Both the position numbers and the translations under genes were made by a program. Shown here in pieces: positions 1 to 5,533 of a stretch of DNA of 19,701 nucleotides. This DNA is from Chloroflexota bacterium (GTDB taxonomy: Bacteria > Chloroflexota > Anaerolineae > UBA4142), in NCBI GenBank assembly GCA_016199405.1, contig JACQGS010000063.1, forward strand, positions 1 to 19,701, read 5' to 3'. Position 1 is the stretch's first letter, and every line of letters starts with the position of its first letter. The notes under the pieces were generated by a model. The model was given only the letters and a program-made list of their open reading frames with translations, did not search any database and had not been told where the DNA came from.

Positions 1-132
1 GCCAAACCGATCGCGCAAATCCAAAAAGATGAGACCGCCGTGATCGCGGCGGTGATGCACCCAGCCGGCGAGCGTCACGCTTTTGCCGATATGGTCGGGG
101 CGCAATTCACCGCAGGTGTGTGATATGAGCAT
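1..132 (-). CDS. aspS: Aspartyl-tRNA synthetase, N-terminal fragment
   Basis: Charges tRNA-Asp (or tRNA-Asp/Asn) with aspartate in the cytoplasm. Only the first 44 codons are inside the window; the gene runs off the left edge. The visible part begins MLISHTCGELRPDHIGK and continues with GWVHHRRDHGGLIFLDLRD. This is the characteristic start of bacterial AspRS and its OB-fold anticodon-binding domain. The start is the ATG at 132-130, preceded by a GAGG ribosome binding site five bases upstream. A REP-like palindrome (145-231) separates it from the upstream M50 protease gene on the same strand. Co-transcription with that gene is therefore possible, but the palindrome could also act as a processing or attenuation site. 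Identification rests on the N-terminal motif alone. Confidence 0.85.
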   Translation of the reverse strand, partial: MLISHTCGELRPDHIGKSVTLAGWVHHRRDHGGLIFLDLRDRFG

Positions 133-144
133 TCTTTCCTCAAT

Positions 145-231
145 GTCATTGCGAGCCGCGATGTTTGCGGCGAAGCCGCCGAAGGCGTCCAAATTGACGC
201 GCGGAGATTGCTTCGCTTCGCTCGCAATGAC
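145..231. repeat. REP-like palindromic repeat, copy 1
   Basis: The 87-bp element is bounded by GTCATTGCGAG at the left and its exact reverse complement CTCGCAATGAC at the right. Just inside the right end is the stretch GAGATTGCTTCGCTTCG. A second element with the same 11-bp ends and the same inner word lies at 10098-10198, so this is a repeat family. It fills most of the gap between the M50 gene and aspS. Neither copy contains a gene. Confidence 0.8.
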
Positions 232-240
232 GTATTGAAA

Positions 241-939
241 TCAAAACTGAAACGGCGGCGTGGTGCCGACGAACAATCGCCACAATCCGCCAATCGGCGG
301 ATAGAGAATCTGCGCGAGAATGTTGGTTCCGAAAAAGCGGTCCATCAAAATCAGTCCCAACACGAGAAAGATGCCAAAGATTTCAACGCGCGCGACCAGA
401 AAGTAAACCCGCGTCGGCAATAAAATCTGCCACAAGCGCGAACCGTCGAGCGGCGCGAGGGGGATGAGATTAAAGACCGCCAGCGCGAGACTGAGCCACT
501 CGATCCACAAAACTAGTGGACCGATGCCAACGTAAAACGGCTGCAGGTCGAAGGGTAGCGCATCGAGCGGAACGCGAATGTTGCTGTACAACGGCAAAAG
601 CTTGAGGCGCAGTGGAACGCTGAACACTAACGCGAGCAATAGATTCGAAATCGGTCCGGCAATTGCGACGAGCGCCATTCCAATCTTGGGACCAAATTTC
701 AATTTCTCTGCATCAATTCGCACCGGCTTGCCCCAGCCCAATCCAAGCAAAAGAATCATCAACACACCCGTCGTTTCCAAATGCGCGAACGGATTGAGCG
801 AGAGCCGCCCCATCGATTTGGGCGTAGGATCACCGAGCGCGGTGGCGACGAGCGCGTGGCTGGCTTCGTGAATCGTCAGCACAAAGAGCAGCGCGAGTAA
901 AATGTAAACAATATCAAATCCTAAACCGGCGAAAAGCAT
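241..939 (-). CDS. M50 family site-2-type intramembrane metalloprotease
   Basis: Predicted polytopic membrane zinc protease of 232 residues, close to the usual size of the short site-2 protease group. Zinc ligands are seen in HEASH (residues 24-28) inside the first membrane helix. The third ligand is the Asp of the NLIPLAPLDG motif (157-166) in a later helix. Several other hydrophobic segments follow (about 57-70, 86-110, 140-160, 185-200). No PDZ domain is present, so the substrate cannot be guessed; family members cut membrane-anchored regulators. The ATG at 939 has an AGGAG five bases upstream. It starts 13 bases after the stop of the DUF922 gene, so the two are probably co-transcribed. 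Family assignment is firm; the role is unknown. Confidence 0.88.
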   Translation of the reverse strand: MLFAGLGFDIVYILLALLFVLTIHEASHALVATALGDPTPKSMGRLSLNPFAHLETTGVLMILLLGLGWGKPVRIDAEKLKFGPKIGMALVAIAGPISNLLLALVFSVPLRLKLLPLYSNIRVPLDALPFDLQPFYVGIGPLVLWIEWLSLALAVFNLIPLAPLDGSRLWQILLPTRVYFLVARVEIFGIFLVLGLILMDRFFGTNILAQILYPPIGGLWRLFVGTTPPFQF

Positions 940-952
940 TTCAACTCCTCTT

Positions 953-1840
953 TCACGGAAACACCGCGCCTTGCGTCAAGCCGTGCTGCGTATCTTTGTC
1001 GTACTGAACATTGACGCGGTCAATCGCCTCAAAATCGCGGTTGTACAAATCGCGCAGTTGCGCTTGGATAATGTCGCAGTTCGGCGCGGGCGGAAAATTG
1101 CCGAGATCGCGCTGATAATCGCGCGCGCCTTGCAATGCCAGTGTCGCGTGTCCTTTTTCGTGTATACTCGTATTGCGAATAAAATTATTCCAACGCGTCA
1201 GAATATCCGGCGCAAGCCCCGTCGTTGTTTTCATCGCTGGCAGAGTGATCGTGATCGCGATCGAAACGGTCCCGCGATCCACCTCACAGCCGCGCGCGGT
1301 CGGTTTCCAAAACCATTGCCCCTGAATATTCCAATTCGTGCGCGCGTAATAACGCGTGCCGGACTCGTGCGGATCCGTGAGCGCATTCGTTTCTAACGAG
1401 TTGCTGATTTCATTGAGCGTCTTGCCGACGACCGTGTACGTGATGACTGCGACGTTGCTTTCAAAATCAATCGGATAGATTTGCGATGGCGCAGTTGGCT
1501 TGGTAACGACAATCGAATAGGGATCATTCGGATTCGCCGTTGCCGTTGCGCGGGGCGGTAGCGTTCGCGTAACTGCGCGTGAGGTCGGCGTCTGAGTCGC
1601 GGTGCGCGGCGGCGGAACGACGCGCGTAAGCGTCGCTTGTGGCGTTGCAATTGCCGTCGCGATGACGCGCGTCCGCGTTGTGGTCGCGGTAAATGTCGGC
1701 GTTGGCAAAAATGCGAGCACATCCGCTTGATCGCCCAAAATCAAACCAACGACAACCGCCGTTCCAATCAGTTGCGCACAACAGCACACCGCGAGTACGC
1801 CGACGATGAGCGGCAAAATGCGCGATGAATTCTGGCTCAA
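953..1840 (-). CDS. Secreted or membrane-anchored DUF922-type putative zinc protease
   Basis: 295 residues. Residues 8-36 form one hydrophobic segment containing CCC, a signal anchor or signal peptide. A Thr/Pro/Arg-rich low-complexity linker (about 45-105) follows, then a globular domain (about 108-295). That domain has HEKGH at 227-231, cysteines at 185 and 255 that could pair outside the cell, and a terminal HGLTQGA. This arrangement (a beta-rich part, W-rich segment, HExxH, late HG-x-T-x-G) fits the DUF922 family, predicted secreted Zn-dependent proteases without a known substrate. The start is a TTG at 1840-1838 that overlaps the stop of the ABC ATPase gene as TTGA, with GGAG nine bases upstream. 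The coupling suggests linked expression with the ATPase. Zinc binding and catalysis are inferred from the motif only. Confidence 0.75.
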   Translation of the reverse strand: MSQNSSRILPLIVGVLAVCCCAQLIGTAVVVGLILGDQADVLAFLPTPTFTATTTRTRVIATAIATPQATLTRVVPPPRTATQTPTSRAVTRTLPPRATATANPNDPYSIVVTKPTAPSQIYPIDFESNVAVITYTVVGKTLNEISNSLETNALTDPHESGTRYYARTNWNIQGQWFWKPTARGCEVDRGTVSIAITITLPAMKTTTGLAPDILTRWNNFIRNTSIHEKGHATLALQGARDYQRDLGNFPPAPNCDIIQAQLRDLYNRDFEAIDRVNVQYDKDTQHGLTQGAVFP

Positions 1841-2532
1841 TCCGCGGACTCCGTCGCGATAATCTGCCCGTCGCGCATTCGCACGATCTTCTGCGCCGCG
1901 CGCGCGAGCGCGTCGTCATGCGTAACCAGCACGACCGTCTTGCCGCCGCGATGCAAATCGTTCAGCAAATCCAAAATGCGCTGACCATTTTCAGAATCCA
2001 AATTGCCGGTCGGCTCATCCGCCAGCAGAATCGGCGGATCGTTCGCGAGCGCGCGCGCAATCGCGACGCGCTGCTGTTCGCCCCCGGATAATTCCGAAGG
2101 CAGTTGCGTTGCGCGTTCCGCCAAGCCAACGCGCTCGAGCGCGTCCGCCGCGCGTTCGCGCTGATGATTCGGAAATGAATGGCGCAGTTCGAGCGGCAGC
2201 ATGACGTTTTCCAGCGCGGTCAGCGTCGGCAAGAGTTGGAAAAATTGAAATACGATGCCAATCGTTTCGCCGCGCCAGATTGCGAGTTCGTTTTCGCTTT
2301 GCGTATTGATGGGCAAGTCCGCCACATAAACCATGCCTTCATCCGGCTTGTCAATCCCGCCGATCAAATTCAACAGCGTTGACTTGCCGCTGCCCGACGG
2401 TCCGACCAGCGCGACAAATTCGCCGGCGCGAATATCGAGCGACACGCCGCGCAATGCAAACAAACTCCGCGCGCCGACGGCGTATTGTCGCGTCACATTT
2501 TCAAGTCGAATCAAGGCGTCTTGATTGGGCAT
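1837..2532 (-). CDS. ABC transporter ATP-binding protein, LolD/MacB type
   Basis: Cytoplasmic ATPase of 231 residues. Walker A is GPSGSGKST (44-52), the Q-loop is VFQFFQLLP (Q96), the signature is LSGGEQQ (148-154), Walker B is ILLADE (168-173) followed by PTGNLDS, and the switch His is H205 in VTHDD. GNLDS after Walker B is typical of the LolD/MacB/FtsE branch, which drives lipoprotein or peptide export and cell-envelope remodelling. The frame stays open upstream to 2622. Those 30 extra codons are translated from an intergenic repeat, so the ATG at 2532 is chosen. No permease is present in the window; the neighbours are two predicted proteases. A -10-like TATACT at 2548-2543 would place the RNA start almost at the ATG. 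Confidence 0.88.
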   Translation of the reverse strand: MPNQDALIRLENVTRQYAVGARSLFALRGVSLDIRAGEFVALVGPSGSGKSTLLNLIGGIDKPDEGMVYVADLPINTQSENELAIWRGETIGIVFQFFQLLPTLTALENVMLPLELRHSFPNHQRERAADALERVGLAERATQLPSELSGGEQQRVAIARALANDPPILLADEPTGNLDSENGQRILDLLNDLHRGGKTVVLVTHDDALARAAQKIVRMRDGQIIATESAD

Positions 2533-2549
2533 AAGAATGCAAGTATAAT
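2521..2549 (+). promoter_or_regulatory. Predicted sigma70-type promoter for scpA
   Basis: TTGATT (2521-2526) and TATAAT (2544-2549) are separated by exactly 17 bases and point towards scpA. Transcription would begin near 2556, giving a leader of about 80 bases that contains a strong hairpin. The -35 box lies across the start of the divergent ABC ATPase gene. Called by eye from consensus only. Confidence 0.6.
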
Positions 2550-2570
2550 CGGGGTGAATTTTAGATTTAC

Positions 2571-2630
2571 GATTGCCGATTTTCGATTGCAATTCCGCAA
2601 ATCGAAAATCGCAAATTGGCAATCGAAAAT
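2571..2630. repeat. Degenerate inverted repeat in scpA leader (GATTTTCGATT words)
   Basis: A perfect 12-bp stem is formed by 2577-2588 (CGATTTTCGATT) and 2600-2611, with an 11-base loop. The flanking GATTGCC (2571-2577) is matched again by GGCAATC at 2618-2624. The element lies between the scpA promoter and its ATG. It spills into both possible extended frames (the ABC ATPase on one side, a TTG-initiated scpA on the other). Similar GATTT-CGGATTT words recur at 7481-7549. Confidence 0.65.
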
Positions 2631-2636
2631 TTCCTG

Positions 2637-3395
2637 ATGCATCAATTTATTTTACCCGATTTCTCCGGTCCGCTCGATCTGCTTCTGCAATTGATCGAGC
2701 GCGAAGAAAAGGATATTACGCAAGTGTCGCTCGCGGCAGTCGCGGATCAATACCTCAATCTGATCAGCGCGCCCGGCACTGTCGAACTGTCGCAACTCGC
2801 GGATTATCTCGTCATCGCCGCGCGGCTGGTGCTGATCAAATCGCGCTTGCTGTTGCCCCAGCCCGAAAAAATCGGCGACGCGGAAGAAGATGTCGGCGAA
2901 GATTTGGCGCGGCAGTTGCGCGAGTACAAAATGTTCAAGCAGTCCGCCGCGTATTTGCGCGAGCGCGCGCAGTTGAATCTACACGCGTACCCGCGCTTTG
3001 CGCCGCCGCCGCGCCCGCAGCCAACCGAATGGCGCATCGAAGGCGTCAGCGCGCAAGATCTGATGGACGCGTTGCAAAATTCCTTGCGCCTGCGCCCCGA
3101 ACTGCCGCAAGGCACGCTCAATGTGCCGCTCTCCGTTTCAATTGACCACAAGATTCAGCACATCGCGTCGCTGACGGTTCGCCGCGCGCGGGTGCGCTTT
3201 AGCCGCTTGATCGAAGCCGCCGCGACGCGCGTCGAAGTGATAGTCACGTTTCTCGCCGTGCTCGAAATGATCAAACGGATGCAAATTCGCGTGGAGCAAG
3301 AACGGCTCTTCGGCGAAATAGTTTTAGTGCGCCGCGCCGACGCGCCGCAATTAGAAATTTCTCGCGAAGAACTTGAGGCGGATTATACCACATAA
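2637..3395 (+). CDS. scpA: Segregation and condensation protein A
   Basis: Kleisin subunit that bridges the two SMC heads and binds ScpB in the bacterial condensin used for chromosome organisation. The N-terminal FSGPLDLLLQLIEREEKDI is the hallmark kleisin helix. LADYLVIAARLVLIKSRLLLP and a C-terminal winged-helix part ending with RLFGEIVLVRR are also typical. Length is 252 residues, usual for the family. The ATG at 2637 is preferred. A TTG at 2616 is in frame but lies in the repeat and would add seven residues with no family resemblance. No clear ribosome binding site precedes the ATG. This is the only plus-strand gene. Its partner scpB lies 7 kb away in another cluster, although the two are adjacent in many bacteria. 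A promoter and an intrinsic terminator make it a single-gene unit. Confidence 0.92.
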   Translation: MHQFILPDFSGPLDLLLQLIEREEKDITQVSLAAVADQYLNLISAPGTVELSQLADYLVIAARLVLIKSRLLLPQPEKIGDAEEDVGEDLARQLREYKMFKQSAAYLRERAQLNLHAYPRFAPPPRPQPTEWRIEGVSAQDLMDALQNSLRLRPELPQGTLNVPLSVSIDHKIQHIASLTVRRARVRFSRLIEAAATRVEVIVTFLAVLEMIKRMQIRVEQERLFGEIVLVRRADAPQLEISREELEADYTT

Positions 3396-3401
3396 ATTTT
3401 T

Positions 3402-3428
3402 GGGGCGACCATTGCGGTCGCCCCTTTT
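3402..3428 (+). terminator. Intrinsic terminator of scpA
   Basis: GGGGCGACC (3402-3410) pairs perfectly with GGTCGCCCC (3416-3424) around the five-base loop ATTGC, followed by TTTT. It starts seven bases after the scpA stop. Read from the minus strand the stem is followed by A residues, so it should work only for scpA. Confidence 0.85.
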
Positions 3429-3459
3429 CTCTTCAAAACGCATACCTCAGAGCCAATTC

Positions 3460-3519
3460 TCAATTGTCAAACCAAGCATCCTCCAAAAGTGCTTGGTCGC
3501 TGTCGAGAATCTTCACCAC
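3460..3519 (-). pseudogene. Truncated PIN-type toxin start (remnant)
   Basis: A frame opening with GTGGTGAAG overlaps the stop of the antitoxin-like gene (TGGTGA), the usual layout of a toxin gene behind its antitoxin. It reads VVKILDSDQALLEDAWFDN and then meets TGA at 3462-3460. An I-L-D-S/T-D start is common in PIN-domain (VapC) toxins, where the Asp is a metal ligand. Only 19 codons remain, however, and the rest of the domain is not seen in any frame before the scpA terminator. Best explained as a toxin cut off by deletion; chance similarity is possible. Confidence 0.3.
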
Positions 3520-3749
3520 TTGATCTCCGCGCGCGCGCCTTGCTTTTCGCGGTTCGCATAAAGTTGCTCAGTCAAGGCCACGAGGTCGCTCGCATCGCGC
3601 CATAAACCGAAAGCCGCCATTGCAGGATGTAATTTGCGTATTTTGATTTCATTTAGCAATTCACGGTGTTGCCCAAGAGCGCGCGCGGATCGGATTACCG
3701 CGGGCGTGTGCCTTGCGAGTCGTTTCAAATCCGCAGTTATTTTTGTCAT
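3513..3749 (-). CDS. Small antitoxin-like protein
   Basis: 78 residues, charged, predicted mainly helical. The C-terminal half reads AAFGLWRDASDLVALTEQLYANREKQ. A-x-F-G-L-W-R/K-D followed by an acidic and basic helix is familiar from small VapB-like antitoxins that precede PIN toxins. The ATG at 3749 is chosen because GGAGG lies nine bases upstream; the 29 codons open before it have no such signal. The stop overlaps a start-like GTG of a very short frame that resembles the beginning of a PIN toxin. Without an intact toxin the antitoxin would be an orphan or may act on a toxin elsewhere. The family call is from memory of the pattern and is moderate at best; that it is a real gene is more secure. 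Confidence 0.55.
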   Translation of the reverse strand: MTKITADLKRLARHTPAVIRSARALGQHRELLNEIKIRKLHPAMAAFGLWRDASDLVALTEQLYANREKQGARAEIKW

Positions 3750-3923
3750 TCGGACTTGCCTCCAAGTAGATCGGATTATATCAGACATTGGAAAGACCCG
3801 AAGAGTTTCCGAAAATCCTTCGAGATTCGCGTTCACTCGCTCCCGCCATTTCCAACTGCCGCCGCACCAACTTCACCAATGCTTCGTACTTCGTACATCG
3901 CGTCATGTTTCCTTTGTCTCATG

Positions 3924-5192
3924 TCAGATTTGGGTGCGAACGAGTGGCGCGACCCATTCCTTGTGGGGTTTAGGAAAGACCGGCTCTAAATCTTTGAACC
4001 CAGCAAGCGCCAAAATCATGTAGCCGCAAAATCGGCTCAGGAAGATTCTGTCATCCAAGGATATGGCAAGTTGTTCATCTGACAAAGCACCTCGCTCGGT
4101 GTAAAGCCAATCAGGATGAGCATTACGATGGCGCAGACGTTTGCGAGCTTGCAATACCTTTTCGCACGCGTTGGACCATTTGTCGGAAAGGAAGTTTTGT
4201 CGAAACTGATTCACGCTTTTGTTGATGTCCCAAGTGTCATACTCGCCAGCACGAAATGGCTCGCGGTCAATGGTTCGCAACGCCGCATCAACAACTGTCG
4301 AAATCAGGAATTCGTTCCCCTGCAGGGTCTTTTGCCTCGCTGCCTCTGCCATTTGCTCAAAGATGGCGCGGCAGATTCTAGCGTTTGGCTCCTCGCGTGC
4401 AAGGAACTCGCTCAGCCTGATGAAGACATCTTTATTCAGAAAATCTTGGTCAAAGAGCCGGAAAAGTCCTAAGGAATGTACTCCCCGCGGCTTATTCATC
4501 TCTTCCAGCATTTGAGCGCCGCGAAATAATTGCCGCTGTAATAGTTCAACGGTCTCGCCGATGAGCATGGAAAGCGCGTTTTGTGCTGCTTGGGGCCATC
4601 TCCACGCGAATGAACGATCATAATGCAATGCAGAGAGACTCCAATGCAGTTCAAGATGATTATCATCAGTCATGCGTCCGATGACACTTGTCTTTGGAGC
4701 ATCTTCGTAAACAATCCCTGCCATAGAATATCGCTCAGCAATTTTCTTGTCGTTGATTCGGGTTTCCGTGTGAACGGAGTCGGGAAGTAACGGTCCGCCT
4801 TCAATCTTATAAAGTGCACTCCCGCTCCAATTTGGAAACGCACTATCTTTTTCCATCCGACTTGAAAAGATTACGCGACCTAAGCCAATTGAAAGCCGTT
4901 GTTGATCTATCAGCTCCAAAGAGTCGTGCAAAAGCGCGTTGGGTGCAATTGCCCAGTTATCACCCAGCGGCTTCATGCGAATCGTCACGAATTCGCTTGG
5001 AGGGATGATGCCAGCCCTGCCGATCTCGATCCGCTTGGGCAAAGGCGCGCCGCTTCTCTCCAAGAAAGCGCCCAAATGAAAACCGCTCTCTGGCTTCCAA
5101 GTTAATAAACCACGCCCTTGGTATCGTCCGCCAAGGTAATCGAACCAGACTCGTTGCAGGACAAATTCGCCAGGCTTTAGATAATCAATCAC
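3924..5192 (-). CDS. Uncharacterised protein with HEPN-like C-terminus (ApeA-like layout)
   Basis: 422 residues with no signal peptide or membrane helix, so cytoplasmic. The N-terminal ~190 residues look beta-rich, with alternating hydrophobics and many Gly/Pro (WFDYLGGRYQGRGLLTW). From about 200 onward the protein is helical. Near the end is RKRLRHRNAHPDW, giving R354-x4-H359, the R-x4-6-H signature of HEPN RNase domains. A beta-rich N-domain joined to a C-terminal HEPN resembles ApeA-type abortive-infection proteins, but I cannot confirm homology. The start is GTG at 5192, with AAGGA seven bases upstream. The start overlaps the end of a 47-codon ORF by eight bases. Codon use is less CGC/GCG-rich than in all neighbours, which suggests acquisition. 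Function unknown; an RNA-targeting defence or toxin role is a hypothesis. Confidence 0.7.
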   Translation of the reverse strand: MIDYLKPGEFVLQRVWFDYLGGRYQGRGLLTWKPESGFHLGAFLERSGAPLPKRIEIGRAGIIPPSEFVTIRMKPLGDNWAIAPNALLHDSLELIDQQRLSIGLGRVIFSSRMEKDSAFPNWSGSALYKIEGGPLLPDSVHTETRINDKKIAERYSMAGIVYEDAPKTSVIGRMTDDNHLELHWSLSALHYDRSFAWRWPQAAQNALSMLIGETVELLQRQLFRGAQMLEEMNKPRGVHSLGLFRLFDQDFLNKDVFIRLSEFLAREEPNARICRAIFEQMAEAARQKTLQGNEFLISTVVDAALRTIDREPFRAGEYDTWDINKSVNQFRQNFLSDKWSNACEKVLQARKRLRHRNAHPDWLYTERGALSDEQLAISLDDRIFLSRFCGYMILALAGFKDLEPVFPKPHKEWVAPLVRTQI

Positions 5193-5328
5193 TGTTTTTC
5201 CTTCCAGAAATGCCGCGCTTTTTCTTTGTTGGTCGGGCAGATTCTTCCGCCTTATTCAATCCTTTCAGTTCAATCGGAGGAGTGCCATGTAAAGATTGAT
5301 AACGTCCAAGGATTTTTCTTTGTGCCAA
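5185..5328 (-). CDS. Small basic protein, translationally coupled to the HEPN-like gene
   Basis: 47-codon ORF starting MAQRKILGRYQSLHGTPPIE and ending in a Lys/Arg-rich tail (PTKKKRGISGRKNSD). It uses a TTG at 5328-5326, preceded by AGGGG six bases upstream. Its last codons overlap the GTG start of the 422-residue gene by eight bases, so ribosomes finishing here could restart there. It sits directly behind a strong promoter and a structured leader. The sequence is not recognised. It could be a nucleic-acid-binding partner or antitoxin, or a leader peptide whose translation controls the next gene. An upstream TGA in the same frame shows it is not the end of a longer intact gene. Coding status is plausible but not proven. 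Confidence 0.45.
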   Translation of the reverse strand: MAQRKILGRYQSLHGTPPIELKGLNKAEESARPTKKKRGISGRKNSD

Positions 5329-5338
5329 AGTTTCCCCT

Positions 5339-5446
5339 GAGAAAACGGAACACGCCCGCCCAGTCCATCAAACCCGAGCGGGCGTTTCGATTCATCGTGC
5401 CCGCATTGGCACCTGGGGAATGTCCTCAATCAACTCACCGAAACTT
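5339..5446 (-). promoter_or_regulatory. Structured leader or possible small RNA with terminator-like hairpin
   Basis: Downstream of the promoter at 5481-5453 the minus-strand RNA can form a GUGCC/GGCAC hairpin (5412-5397). It can also form an 8-bp GC-rich stem ACGCCCGC/GCGGGCGT (5385-5378 with 5359-5352) followed by GTTCCGTTTTCTC. The early word GTTTCG can pair either with a neighbouring CGAGA or with CGAAAC next to the GC-rich stem. This offers two alternative folds, as in attenuators. It ends about ten bases before the 47-codon ORF. It could be an attenuating leader or a short stand-alone RNA. Recognised from base-pairing only; no known riboswitch class was matched. Confidence 0.35.
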
Positions 5447-5452
5447 GTCTCG

Positions 5453-5481
5453 ATTATACATTCCCCTCGCGTAATTTGCAA
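5453..5481 (-). promoter_or_regulatory. Predicted sigma70-type promoter for the accessory segment
   Basis: On the minus strand TTGCAA (5481-5476) and TATAAT (5458-5453) are separated by exactly 17 bases. It lies just downstream of glmS and points to the 47-codon ORF and the HEPN-like gene, so this segment does not depend on glmS transcription. Confidence 0.6.
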
Positions 5482-5497
5482 TCACATTTCTCTGGCG

Positions 5498-5530
5498 ACT
5501 GTTTACTGCCCACTGTTCACTGTTCACTGC
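5498..5530. repeat. ACTGTTCACTGTTCACTG tandem word repeat
   Basis: A short degenerate tandem array of the 7-base word CTGTTCA (5512-5530) with looser copies (CTGTTTA, CTGCCCA) to its left. It lies immediately after the glmS stop. Confidence 0.6.
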
Positions 5531-5533
5531 TCT

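Noticed and set aside
2533..2622. N-terminal extension of the ABC ATPase to 2622
   Set aside because: The extra 30 residues (CDFRFAELQSKIGNRKSKI) are translated repeat DNA and the ATG at 2532 starts the family fold.
3781..3906. 41-codon minus-strand frame (MTRCTKYEALVKL...) between the HEPN-like gene and the antitoxin-like gene
   Set aside because: It has an AAGGA-like site, but its 5' part lies on a CTTCGTACTTCGTAC word-repeat and nothing else supports it; too weak to list as a gene.
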